This document shows positions 1 to 6,361 of a stretch of 9,463 nt of DNA, piece after piece. The translations under genes were made by a program, and so were the position numbers. The stretch comes from Stenotrophomonas maltophilia (GTDB lineage: Bacteria; Pseudomonadota; Gammaproteobacteria; Xanthomonadales; Xanthomonadaceae), in NCBI GenBank assembly GCA_002435595.1, contig DJBL01000089.1:1-9463 (forward strand). The letters run 5' to 3'. Position 1 is the first letter of the stretch; every line of letters starts with the position of its first letter. Under the pieces are notes generated by a model, which saw nothing but the letters and a program-made list of their open reading frames with translations, ran no database searches and was not told the origin of the DNA.

Positions 1-52
1 GAACCGACCCTACCGCTCGCCCTTCGGTATGTGCGAAGTCGAGGTAGGGTCG
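1..52. repeat. Palindromic intergenic repeat, copy 1
   Basis: Ten bases at 5-14 (cgaccctacc) are perfectly complementary to 43-52 (ggtagggtcg). Inside them a second stem pairs 22-26 (cttcg) with 34-38 (cgaag), giving a two-tier hairpin. The first 21 bases (1-21) recur exactly at 179-199. No reading frame here looks like a gene. This resembles the dispersed palindromic intergenic repeats common in Stenotrophomonas, but I cannot assign it to a named class. The left edge of the window may cut it. Confidence 0.6.
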
Positions 53-94
53 CATCCCGATCGACCGCCGTGGGATCTGCCGCGTTCGGTGATG

Positions 95-141
95 GCATGA
101 CCTTGGCCGGGGAAGGCGCTTGCTGCGCTCGGGGGTCATGC
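95..141. repeat. Inverted repeat between the two 21-bp repeat copies
   Basis: gcatgacc at 95-102 pairs with ggtcatgc at 134-141 around a 31-base GC-rich loop. An outer, imperfect pair (62-72 with 163-173, 10 of 11 positions) suggests a larger nested hairpin. It lies in non-coding sequence downstream of the CoA-transferase terminator. Function is unknown. It may be part of the same repeat cluster as the elements on either side. Confidence 0.4.
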
Positions 142-178
142 GTTACCGGATGATGATCGGTTCACGGCAGTCGTTTGG

Positions 179-210
179 GAACCGACCCTACCGCTCGCCT
201 TCTGCGGTAG
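179..210. repeat. Palindromic intergenic repeat, copy 2
   Basis: Bases 179-199 repeat 1-21 exactly on the same strand, 178 bp away. After the shared part the sequence differs from copy 1: here ctaccgc (188-194) pairs with gcggtag (204-210), a 7-bp stem with a 9-base loop. The same 21 bases therefore serve as half of two different hairpins. Confidence 0.55.
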
Positions 211-229
211 GCGCGACGCCATCGCATAC

Positions 230-258
230 AAAAAAAGGCCGGGCATGTGCCCGGCCTT
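230..258 (-). terminator. Intrinsic terminator of the succinate CoA-transferase gene
   Basis: A perfect 11-bp GC-rich stem (235-245 with 248-258) is followed on the minus strand by a run of T (complement of the A run at 230-236). It begins about 5 bases past the TGA stop at 264-266. There is no T run on the plus-strand side, so it should act only on minus-strand transcription. Confidence 0.93.
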
Positions 259-263
259 CTACA

Positions 264-1778
264 TCACGCCTTCATCGTGCCCGTATCCAGCCACCGCTGG
301 TGCCACGACAGCGCTTCGGGCAACAGGTGCGGGGTGTGCTTGCCATAACTCTCGCGGCTGGCACGCTCGAAATAATCATTGAGCTGGTCGCGGAAATCCG
401 GGTGGGCGCAGTTGTCGATCACCACCCGTGCGCGCTTGCGCGGGGTCAGCCCGCGCAGGTCGGCCAGGCCCTGCTCGGTCACGATCACCGACACGTCGTG
501 CTCGGTATGGTCCACGTGGCTCACCATCGGCACGATCGCCGAGATGCTGCCGTTCTTGGCCGTGGACGGGCTCAGGAACGCCGACAGGAACCCGTTGCGC
601 GCGAAGTCGCCCGAGCCGCCGATGCCGTTCATGATCCGCGTGCCCATCACATGGGTGGAATTGACGTTGCCGTACAGATCCACCTCGATCATCCCGTTCA
701 TGCCGATGCAGCCGAGGCGACGCACCAGCTCGGGATGGTTGGAGATCTCCTGGGTGCGCATGATGATGCGCTCGCGGTAGAAATCGATGTTCTGCTTGAA
801 CGTTTCATTGGCCTGCGGGCTCAGCGCGAAGCCGGTGCACGAGGCATAACTGAGCACGCCATCGCGCAGCAGGTCGAGCATGCCGTCCTGGATCACCTCG
901 GTGAAGGCGGCCAGGTCGCGGAAGCCGCTCCTGGCCAGCCCGGCCAGCACCGCGTTGGGAATGTTGCCCACCCCGCTCTGCAACGGCAGCAGGTTGGCCG
1001 GCAGCCGGCCCTTGGCCACTTCGTGCTTGAGGAAATCGATCAGGTGTTCGGCGATCTGCTCGCTGGTGCTGTCGATCGGGCTGAACGGACTGTTGCGGTC
1101 CGGGCCGTTGGTGCGCACCACCGCCACGATCTTGTCCGGGTCGCAGCGCAGCGAAGTCTCGCCGATGCGGTCGTTGGCGTGTACCAGCGGGATCGGCTTG
1201 CGGTGCGGCGGCAGCGCGGTGCCGTAGTAGATGTCGTGCATGCCGTCCACGCCGGCCGGCTGCCACTCGTTGACCTCGATGATCACCTTCTTGGCCAGGT
1301 CCAGCCAGGTCTTGTTGTTGCCCACCGAGGTGGAGGGCACCAGCGAGCCGTCCTCGCGGATGGCCGATACCTCCACCACCGCGGTGTCGATCTCGCCATA
1401 GAACCCGAACCACACATGCTGGGCCACGTGGCTGAGGTGGATGTCGATGTAATCCAGCTTGCCCTCGTTGATGCGGTTGCGCGCATCCGGGTCGCTCTGG
1501 AACGGCATGCGCATGGCGATGCCGTCGGCCTTGGCCAGCGCGCCGTCCAGCTCCGGGGCGGTGGAGGCACCGGTCATCAGGCTGATCTGGAACGGCAGGC
1601 CCTGGGCGTGCACCGCCTCGATGCGCTGGGCCAGCGCCACCGGCACCGCCTTGGGGTAGCCCGAGCCGGTGAAGCCGCTCATGGCGACGGTTTCACCCGG
1701 CTGGATCAGGGCGGCGGCCGCTTCGGCGGACACGACGCGGTCACGCAGACGCGCGTTGGCAATGCGATCGACAGACAT
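264..1778 (-). CDS. Succinate:acetate CoA-transferase (acetyl-CoA hydrolase/transferase family)
   Basis: The 504-residue cytoplasmic enzyme is predicted to move CoA between succinyl-CoA and acetate, giving acetyl-CoA and succinate. This bypasses succinyl-CoA synthetase and consumes acetate. Family landmarks: N-terminal GETVAMSGFTGSGYPK (28-43), SGVGNIPNAV (268-277), FTEVIQDGM (292-300), GGSGDFARNG in the C-terminal half, then SHVDHTEHDV and TEQGLADLRGL. Glu294 in TEVIQDG falls at the number of the catalytic Glu294 of Acetobacter AarC, a protein of almost the same length. That supports starting at the ATG at 1776-1778. A longer frame would add 26 residues (to 1856) that look non-coding. No good Shine-Dalgarno precedes the ATG. 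A GATAAT box lies 28 bases upstream and an intrinsic terminator follows the stop. The broader family includes acetyl-CoA hydrolase and propionyl-CoA:succinate transferase, so the acyl donor is not settled by sequence. Confidence 0.95.
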   Translation of the reverse strand: MSVDRIANARLRDRVVSAEAAAALIQPGETVAMSGFTGSGYPKAVPVALAQRIEAVHAQGLPFQISLMTGASTAPELDGALAKADGIAMRMPFQSDPDARNRINEGKLDYIDIHLSHVAQHVWFGFYGEIDTAVVEVSAIREDGSLVPSTSVGNNKTWLDLAKKVIIEVNEWQPAGVDGMHDIYYGTALPPHRKPIPLVHANDRIGETSLRCDPDKIVAVVRTNGPDRNSPFSPIDSTSEQIAEHLIDFLKHEVAKGRLPANLLPLQSGVGNIPNAVLAGLARSGFRDLAAFTEVIQDGMLDLLRDGVLSYASCTGFALSPQANETFKQNIDFYRERIIMRTQEISNHPELVRRLGCIGMNGMIEVDLYGNVNSTHVMGTRIMNGIGGSGDFARNGFLSAFLSPSTAKNGSISAIVPMVSHVDHTEHDVSVIVTEQGLADLRGLTPRKRARVVIDNCAHPDFRDQLNDYFERASRESYGKHTPHLLPEALSWHQRWLDTGTMKA

Positions 1779-1805
1779 GACGACAACGTTTCTGGGGGGA
1801 CCGTC

Positions 1806-1811
1806 ATTATC
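1806..1811 (-). promoter_or_regulatory. Possible -10 box for the CoA-transferase gene
   Basis: On the minus strand this reads GATAAT, five of six matches to TATAAT, 28 bases before the ATG at 1778. That would leave a 5' leader of about 20 bases. I find no good -35 hexamer 16-18 bases upstream, so the call rests on the -10 match and position only. Confidence 0.3.
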
Positions 1812-1990
1812 GGCGATCCACGCCACCGGGGGTGTGCGAGCAAGGTGGGATGGCAATCACGGCTGCGGCAAGCCCCTGTTCAGCTTTGCATGGGCTTCTG
1901 TACCCACAAGTATTGTTTTGCAGTGCAGCGTGCAACTTGTCCGCTGACCCTAGAAGATCGTCCTGCATCCCGACGTGGGGGAGGGAGCAG

Positions 1991-2025
1991 AGCCCGCTGG
2001 CAGTTCGCTGCAAGCGGGCTTTTTT
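1991..2025 (+). terminator. Orphan plus-strand intrinsic terminator
   Basis: agcccgct (1991-1998) pairs with agcgggct (2013-2020). Inside, gcag (2000-2003) pairs with ctgc (2008-2011) around a TTCG loop, with one G/A mismatch between the two stems. Six T follow (2020-2025). The minus strand has no T run, so it works on plus-strand RNA. It ends about 105 bases before the glnE start and no plus-strand gene precedes it. It therefore ends either an unannotated small RNA or a prematurely stopped glnE leader. Confidence 0.8.
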
Positions 2026-2121
2026 ATGCCTGGCGTCCGGAGCATCGCGACGCCGCCGGGTCGGGCGCCTCGATACGCGCCCGGAATAGATCGCCCAACC
2101 GGTGAACACGCGTTGTTGCCC

Positions 2122-2126
2122 GGTGA
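2122..2126 (+). promoter_or_regulatory. Shine-Dalgarno site supporting the upstream glnE start
   Basis: GGTGA matches the 3' half of the GGAGGTGA anti-16S consensus. It ends three bases before the ATG at 2130, equivalent to a spacing of about 6 from the usual GGAGG position. The alternative ATG at 2154 has no such site. This favours 2130 unless the message is leaderless. Confidence 0.4.
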
Positions 2127-2129
2127 GCC

Positions 2130-4973
2130 ATGCAGCCCCTGCATAATCGCTGCATGCCGATCTCCGCCGACGCTGTCCCCACCGCCCTCGTTCCCCTGGT
2201 TGACCGCGCCCTGGCGCGCCTGGCCCTGTCGCTCACCGAGGGCGGGCACTGGCCCCCGCCGGCCGAAGTGCTGGACCAGGTCCGCCTGCTGGCCATCACC
2301 AGCGATTTCGCCATCGACACCCTGTGCCGCCAACCCGGGCTGCTGGCCCACCTCATCCAGCCCGGCTGCCCGCCGCTGCCGCTGCCCGAGCTGGACCCCC
2401 AGCAGCCCAGCGACTGGCCGCAGCGCCTGCGCCGCTACCGCACCGCCGCCTCCACCCGGTTGATCTGGCGCGACCTGGCCGCCCAGGATGATGTGCCGGC
2501 CACCCTGGCCGGCGCCACCGCACTGGCCGAGCAGTGCCTGGGCATCGGCCTGGCGGCGCTCGAACAGGAGTTTGCCGCCCGCCACGGCGTGGTCCGCGCC
2601 GCCGATGGCAGCGCCCAGCAACTGGTGGTGTTCGGGCTGGGCAAGCTCGGCGGTGGCGAGCTCAATTTCAGTTCCGACGTGGATCTGGTCTACGCCTACC
2701 CGCAGGGCGGCGAGTCCGACGGCGCCCGTCCGCTGGCGGCGGAAGAATATTTCGCCCGGCTCGGCCAGCGCCTGGCGCGGCTGCTGGATGAAACCACCGT
2801 GGACGGTTTCAGCCACCGCGTGGACCTGCGCCTGCGCCCGTTCGGCAGCGCCGGGCGGGTGGCGCTTTCGTTTGCCGGCATGGACCAGTACTTCCAGCGC
2901 GAAGGCCGCGACTGGGAGCGCTACGCCTGGCTCAAGGCCCGCGCGGTAGCCGGCGACATCGGCGCCGGCGAAGCCTGGCTGCAGACCCTGCGGCCGTTCG
3001 TGTACCGCCGCTACCTGGATTTCACCGCCCTGGACGGCCTGCGCGAAATGAAGGCGGCGATCACCGCCGAGGTCTCCCGCCGGGAAATGTTCGATGACAT
3101 CAAGCGCGGCCCCGGCGGCATCCGCGAGATCGAGTTCCTGTCCCAGGCGCTGCAGCTGATCCGCGGCGGCCGCGATGCCAGCCTGCGCGAGCGGCGCCTG
3201 CTGCACGCGCTGCCGGCGTTGGTGGCCTGCGGGCAGATGGCGGCCGAGGATGGCCAGGACCTGCTGCACGCCTATGCGTTCCTGCGCCGGCTGGAAAACC
3301 GCCTGCAGATGCTGCGCGACGCGCAGACCCACGCCCTGCCCACCGATCCCGGCGACCGCCTGCGCATCGCCACGGGCCTGGGCTATCCCGACTGGGACGC
3401 ACTGCTGGTCGCGCTCGACGCGCAGCGCACGCGGGTGAGCACCGAGTTCGGCGCGCTGCTGGCGCCGCGCAAAGGCCAGGCCGCCCCGGATGCGCTGTCC
3501 AACTACTGGCGCGGGCTGCCCGACAACGGCAGCGCCGACATCCTGGCCGAGGCCGGTTTCCTCGATCCGCACAGCGCCGATCAGTCGCTGCGTGATTTCG
3601 CCCAGTCGCTGGGCGTGAAGTCGCTGTCCGACAGCGCGCGCGCGCGGCTGGACCGGGTGCTGCCGGCGCTGCTGCATGCCGCCACCCGCTCACCGCAGCC
3701 CGATGCCGCGCTCAAGCGCGTGCTCGGCCTGCTGCAGGCCGTCCTGCGCCGCACCAGCTACCTGGCCCTGCTGGACGAACAACCCAGTGCGCTGGCCCGG
3801 CTGGTGGATGTGCTGGCGCGGAGTGCACTGCTGGCCGAGCGCCTGGCCGCCTATCCGCTGCTGCTGGACGAACTGCTGGACGTGCGCGTGTCCGGGCCGA
3901 TGCCCGATGCCGCCGAGATGCAGGCCGAGTGCGATGCCGCGCTGGCGGTGGATGATCCCGAAGCGGCCCTGCGCATGCTCAACGAGACCCGCCTGGCACT
4001 GAGCTTCCGCATGGCCCTGGCCACCCTGGACGGACGCCAGCGCGCGGTCGACAGCACCCGCCAGTTGGCCGAGCTGGCCCAGGCGGTGGTGGTCACCGTG
4101 CTGGCCATGGCCGAGGCCGACATGCAGCAGACGCATGGCGTGATCCCCGGCGGGCGGTTTGCCATCATCGGCTACGGCAGCCTCGGCGGGCTCGAGCTCG
4201 GTTTCGGCTCGGACCTGGACCTGGTGTTCCTGCACGACCATCCGGCCGCGCAGGACAGCAGCGACGGCAAGCGCCCGCTGGATCCCGGCCGCTGGTATGC
4301 ACGGCTGGCGCAGAAGGTGATGGCCCTGCTCGGTGCGGTCACCGCCGCCGGCCGCCTGTACGACATCGACGTGCGCCTGCGCCCGGATGGTGGCAAGGGC
4401 ACGCTGGTGTCCTCGCTGGCCAGCTACACCGAGTACCAGCGCGAGCGCGCCTGGACCTGGGAACACCAGGCGCTGGTGCGGGCGCGCGGCATCGCCGGCG
4501 ATGCCAGCCTGCTGGCCGATTTCGAGCGTGTGCGCGGCGACACCCTGGCCCGCCCGCGCCAGGCCGAGGTGCTGTACGCGGACGTGCTGAAGATGCGCGC
4601 ACGCATGCGCACCGAACTGGACCGCAGCGATGCCGCGCGGCTGGACCTCAAGCAGGGCGCCGGCGGCGTGGTCGACCTGGAGTTCCTGCTGCAGACCGGC
4701 GTGCTCGACAGCGCCGGCACCCACCCACAGGTCCTGCAGCCGCGCGACACCCCCAGCCTGATCGACGTGCTGGCCGACATCGCCTGGCTGCCCGGCGGCA
4801 CCCGCGCGGGCCTGCACGAGGCGCATGCGGCGCTGCTCGATGTCGGGCTGGCCTGCACGCTCGACCGCCGCCCGCGCCTGGCCGCGCCCACACCGGCATT
4901 GGAAGAAGCCCGCGCGGTGATCAGCGCTGCCTGCAACGCCGCCGGCCTGCCGTTCCAGGCGCCGATCGCGTAG
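2130..4973 (+). CDS. glnE: Bifunctional glutamine synthetase adenylyltransferase / adenylyl-removing enzyme
   Basis: GlnE adds AMP to, or removes it from, the regulatory tyrosine of glutamine synthetase subunits. Its direction is set by PII and glutamine, so it tunes ammonia assimilation. The 947-residue length is almost that of the E. coli enzyme. Two nucleotidyltransferase-type domains are visible. The N-terminal adenylyl-removing domain has GLGKLGGGELNFSSDVDL with Asp183 and Asp185, then KRGPGGIREIEF from Lys325. The C-terminal adenylyltransferase domain has GYGSLGGLELGFGSDLDL with Asp695 and Asp697, then KQGAGGVVDLEF from Lys841. The metal-binding aspartates are present in both halves, so both activities should be intact. 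The start is uncertain: ATG 2130 has a GGTGA site, while ATG 2154 (939 residues) lies 7 bases past a CATAAT box and could be leaderless. The TAG stop is part of a palindromic repeat. No glnA or glnB is in the window. Confidence 0.97.
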   Translation: MQPLHNRCMPISADAVPTALVPLVDRALARLALSLTEGGHWPPPAEVLDQVRLLAITSDFAIDTLCRQPGLLAHLIQPGCPPLPLPELDPQQPSDWPQRLRRYRTAASTRLIWRDLAAQDDVPATLAGATALAEQCLGIGLAALEQEFAARHGVVRAADGSAQQLVVFGLGKLGGGELNFSSDVDLVYAYPQGGESDGARPLAAEEYFARLGQRLARLLDETTVDGFSHRVDLRLRPFGSAGRVALSFAGMDQYFQREGRDWERYAWLKARAVAGDIGAGEAWLQTLRPFVYRRYLDFTALDGLREMKAAITAEVSRREMFDDIKRGPGGIREIEFLSQALQLIRGGRDASLRERRLLHALPALVACGQMAAEDGQDLLHAYAFLRRLENRLQMLRDAQTHALPTDPGDRLRIATGLGYPDWDALLVALDAQRTRVSTEFGALLAPRKGQAAPDALSNYWRGLPDNGSADILAEAGFLDPHSADQSLRDFAQSLGVKSLSDSARARLDRVLPALLHAATRSPQPDAALKRVLGLLQAVLRRTSYLALLDEQPSALARLVDVLARSALLAERLAAYPLLLDELLDVRVSGPMPDAAEMQAECDAALAVDDPEAALRMLNETRLALSFRMALATLDGRQRAVDSTRQLAELAQAVVVTVLAMAEADMQQTHGVIPGGRFAIIGYGSLGGLELGFGSDLDLVFLHDHPAAQDSSDGKRPLDPGRWYARLAQKVMALLGAVTAAGRLYDIDVRLRPDGGKGTLVSSLASYTEYQRERAWTWEHQALVRARGIAGDASLLADFERVRGDTLARPRQAEVLYADVLKMRARMRTELDRSDAARLDLKQGAGGVVDLEFLLQTGVLDSAGTHPQVLQPRDTPSLIDVLADIAWLPGGTRAGLHEAHAALLDVGLACTLDRRPRLAAPTPALEEARAVISAACNAAGLPFQAPIA
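2142..2147 (+). promoter_or_regulatory. Possible -10 box for a leaderless glnE transcript
   Basis: CATAAT matches five of six positions of TATAAT. Its last base is 7 bases before the A of the ATG at 2154, about where transcription would begin. If used, the mRNA would start at that ATG with no leader, and residues 1-8 of the longer glnE frame would not exist. There is no good -35 at the usual distance. Confidence 0.25.
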
Positions 4974-5036
4974 AGCCACGCCCCGCGTGGCTGCGAAGCG
5001 TCCGGTACCGCGCCGCCACGCATGGCGTGGCGCTAC
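4970..5036. repeat. SMAG-type (GTAG) REP dimer at the convergent gene junction
   Basis: Copy 1 reads GTAG (4970-4973) then stem agccacgc (4974-4981), loop ccc, gcgtggct (4985-4992). Copy 2 is inverted: stem gccacgc (5015-5021), loop atg, gcgtggc (5025-5031), ending at CTAC (5033-5036), which is GTAG on the minus strand. An 8-bp palindrome, cggtaccg (5003-5010), sits at the centre. The form fits the SMAG family of Stenotrophomonas REP elements. The TAG of each GTAG head is the in-frame stop of the neighbouring gene: glnE on the plus strand and the 208-residue gene on the minus strand. No poly-T terminator exists in this junction, so the hairpins may act as 3' end stabilisers or bidirectional terminators. 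Confidence 0.85.
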
Positions 5037-5659
5037 GCGGGCAACACGCGTTGCACCAGCGCCTGGTCGCGTTGTCCACGGCGCATGATCGCGCGGCGTT
5101 GCAGCGCGTCGCGCAGCCGGGGGTCGTTGGCGCGCAGGCCATTGCGCGTGGCGATGTACAGCACCGTCTGCAGCGGCCACGCGTAGAACGCGGCGTGCGC
5201 CACCACCTCGTCGATCAGCGCCACCGGCACCTCGCGCCAGGCCAATGCACGCGCCAGCGCAGCAGTGGCCAGGCGGTCCACCAGGTGCGCGGCCAGTGCA
5301 TCGGCATCGTGGGTGCCGGCGCGCACGATCACCCCACTGTGACCGGCAAAGCCGGGCATGCCGTGCGCAGACGACATCGTGGCCATCAGCAGGTCCGGGT
5401 TGGGCTGGGTCGACACGGTGCCATCGGCCCACGCCCCGCAGAACGCCAGCGCGGTCGGGCATTGCACCACCAGGCTTGCGGCCCAACCGCGTGCAGCGCG
5501 CAGCGGGTACAGGCCGGCGCTGGCCAGTTCGGTCTTCCCCTCACGCACCACCCAGTCCAGCCCCCGCGTACGCACGCCCGGGTGGCTGGCGGCCACGTCG
5601 GCCATGCGTGCGCGCACCTGGCGCTCCACGGCGAGTTTGTAAGCAGCATCGGTTTCCAT
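5033..5659 (-). CDS. Uncharacterised 208-residue protein
   Basis: I do not recognise a family. The product has no signal peptide and no clear membrane segment, so it is probably cytoplasmic. Visible features: an N-terminal helix-like, charged stretch (1-24), TRGLDWVVREGKTELASAGLYPLR (31-54), a central VVQCPTALAFCGAWADGT segment with Cys67 and Cys74 (64-81), a Gly/His-rich stretch AHGMPGFAGHSGV (98-110), and an Arg-rich C-terminus (182-204). I chose the ATG at 5657-5659. The frame stays open upstream to 6361, but there it overlaps the transporter gene in another frame and reads as shadow sequence. The gene lies 71 bp downstream of the transporter gene on the same strand and probably shares its transcript. 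Its TAG stop comes from the REP dimer. Composition and intact frame suggest a real gene. Function is not inferred. Confidence 0.72.
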   Translation of the reverse strand: METDAAYKLAVERQVRARMADVAASHPGVRTRGLDWVVREGKTELASAGLYPLRAARGWAASLVVQCPTALAFCGAWADGTVSTQPNPDLLMATMSSAHGMPGFAGHSGVIVRAGTHDADALAAHLVDRLATAALARALAWREVPVALIDEVVAHAAFYAWPLQTVLYIATRNGLRANDPRLRDALQRRAIMRRGQRDQALVQRVLPA

Positions 5660-5730
5660 CGCCACAGCCTGCGCACCCCGGCGCGCGCTGTCCAGCCGGC
5701 GCAGCAGCCGCAACCGCCCTCGCCGATGGG

Positions 5731-6285
5731 TTACGCGGTGCGCGGGGCCATCTTCCACAACAACGCGCGGAACGGCACCAGCAGGAACACCCCGATGGCC
5801 AGCTTCACCGCCAGGTCGCCGGCGGCCCAGCTCACCCACGGCAGGCTGGAGCCGGCGAAGGCGATGCTCCAGAAAATCGTCGTATCCAGCGTCGCACTGC
5901 AGGTGGTGGCCACCATCGGCGCGCGCCACCAATGGCCGCGACGCAGGCGGTCGAACACGGTGATGTCCAGCAGCTGGGCGGCAATGAAGGCCAGGCACGA
6001 GGCCACCGCGATGCGCGGGGTGGCGATCCAGATCGACAGCAGCACCGCCAGCGCAAAGCCGGCCCAGGCCACCTTGCGCGCGGCCTGCGGGCCGAAGCGG
6101 CGGTTGATCAGGTTGCTCACCAGGAACGCCACCGGGTAGCTGAAGGCGCCCCAGGTCAGCCAGTCGTTGATCGGGTACTGCACCAGCACGTTGCTGCCCA
6201 GCACCACCACGCCCATGGCCAGCACCGCCAGCAGCAGCGACGGCACGGTCAACGGGGCAAAGGCAATGGCAGGACGCACGGACAT
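5731..6285 (-). CDS. yhhQ: Queuosine-precursor transporter, YhhQ/VUT family
   Basis: This 184-residue inner-membrane protein matches the YhhQ family (PF02592, 'VUT family'). E. coli YhhQ imports the tRNA-queuosine precursor preQ0 (and preQ1). Hydrophobic segments are visible near residues 13-33, 46-60, 72-92, 96-112, 131-148 and 156-176, roughly six membrane spans. Family-type motifs include SNLINRRFGPQAARKVAWAG (57-76), then DITVFDRLRRG and SATLDTTIFWSIAF. The ATG at 6283-6285 is preceded by a weak GGTG and, 32 bases upstream, by a GATAAT box. I see no preQ1-type riboswitch in the 76-bp gap upstream. The unrecognised 208-residue gene follows 71 bp downstream. Queuosine salvage is the likely role; the exact substrate is inferred from family. 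Confidence 0.88.
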   Translation of the reverse strand: MSVRPAIAFAPLTVPSLLLAVLAMGVVVLGSNVLVQYPINDWLTWGAFSYPVAFLVSNLINRRFGPQAARKVAWAGFALAVLLSIWIATPRIAVASCLAFIAAQLLDITVFDRLRRGHWWRAPMVATTCSATLDTTIFWSIAFAGSSLPWVSWAAGDLAVKLAIGVFLLVPFRALLWKMAPRTA

Positions 6286-6316
6286 GGCGCACCAGGGGGG
6301 CAGGGGGAAGCGGCGG

Positions 6317-6322
6317 ATTATC
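6317..6322 (-). promoter_or_regulatory. Possible -10 box for the transporter gene
   Basis: On the minus strand this reads GATAAT, 32 bases before the transporter ATG (6285). The -35 region at the right distance would lie inside the hairpin at 6325-6348 and is not a good match to TTGACA. If functional, it would let yhhQ and the 208-residue gene be transcribed apart from the exported-protein genes. Confidence 0.28.
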
Positions 6323-6324
6323 CC

Positions 6325-6348
6325 GGCTTGGCCCGCGCAGGGCCAGCC
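6325..6348. other. Hairpin in the gap between the exported-protein gene and yhhQ
   Basis: ggct (6325-6328) and ggccc (6330-6334) pair with gggcc (6340-6344) and agcc (6345-6348), with one bulged T and a 5-base loop. It begins 13 bases past the stop of the 175-residue gene. It has no T run on the minus strand, so it is not a standard intrinsic terminator. It may slow transcription or protect the upstream mRNA end. Confidence 0.45.
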
Positions 6349-6361
6349 CGCGCCGGTTCAC

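Larger units (their letters stand above)
1779..2129. other. Divergent intergenic region between the CoA-transferase gene and glnE
   Basis: This 351-bp gap has no credible protein-coding frame. Next to the CoA-transferase start it holds a GATAAT box (1806-1811, minus strand). In the middle is a comparatively AT-rich stretch near 1905-1920 (tattgttttg). At 1991-2025 there is a strong plus-strand intrinsic terminator with no gene before it, and a GGTGA site (2122-2126) precedes glnE. The orphan terminator implies a short plus-strand transcript starting somewhere in 1880-1960: either a small RNA or an attenuated glnE leader. TATTGT at 1911-1916 could be its -10 box, but I see no convincing -35. 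Confidence 0.5.

Noticed and set aside
1779..1856. 26-residue N-terminal extension of the CoA-transferase
   Set aside because: The ATG at 1778 brings the catalytic Glu to position 294, as in AarC, and gives the usual length. The extension crosses a likely -10 box and has no family similarity that I can see.
120..2105. Long plus-strand open frame (661 codons) opposite the CoA-transferase gene
   Set aside because: It is antisense to a gene with full family motifs. Its product is a low-complexity, His/Arg/Gly-rich mixture typical of GC-driven shadow frames, and it also runs across the terminator and the intergenic region.
4970..5036. CRISPR repeat or tRNA-like structure at the glnE junction
   Set aside because: There are only two inverted copies with GTAG heads and no spacers, and no cloverleaf can be drawn. 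A REP dimer explains it.
1950..5486. Two long minus-strand open frames (575 and 598 codons) opposite glnE
   Set aside because: They lie antisense to glnE, which has both catalytic domains intact. Their composition (Ala/Gln/Gly/Arg) is that of high-GC shadow frames, and no domain is visible.
6325..6348. Intrinsic terminator after the exported-protein pair
   Set aside because: The stem is good but no T run follows on the minus strand, so I list it only as a hairpin.
5660..6361. N-terminal extension of the 208-residue gene to 442 codons
   Set aside because: The extra part overlaps the yhhQ gene in another frame and shows shadow composition. The plausible protein begins at the ATG at 5659.
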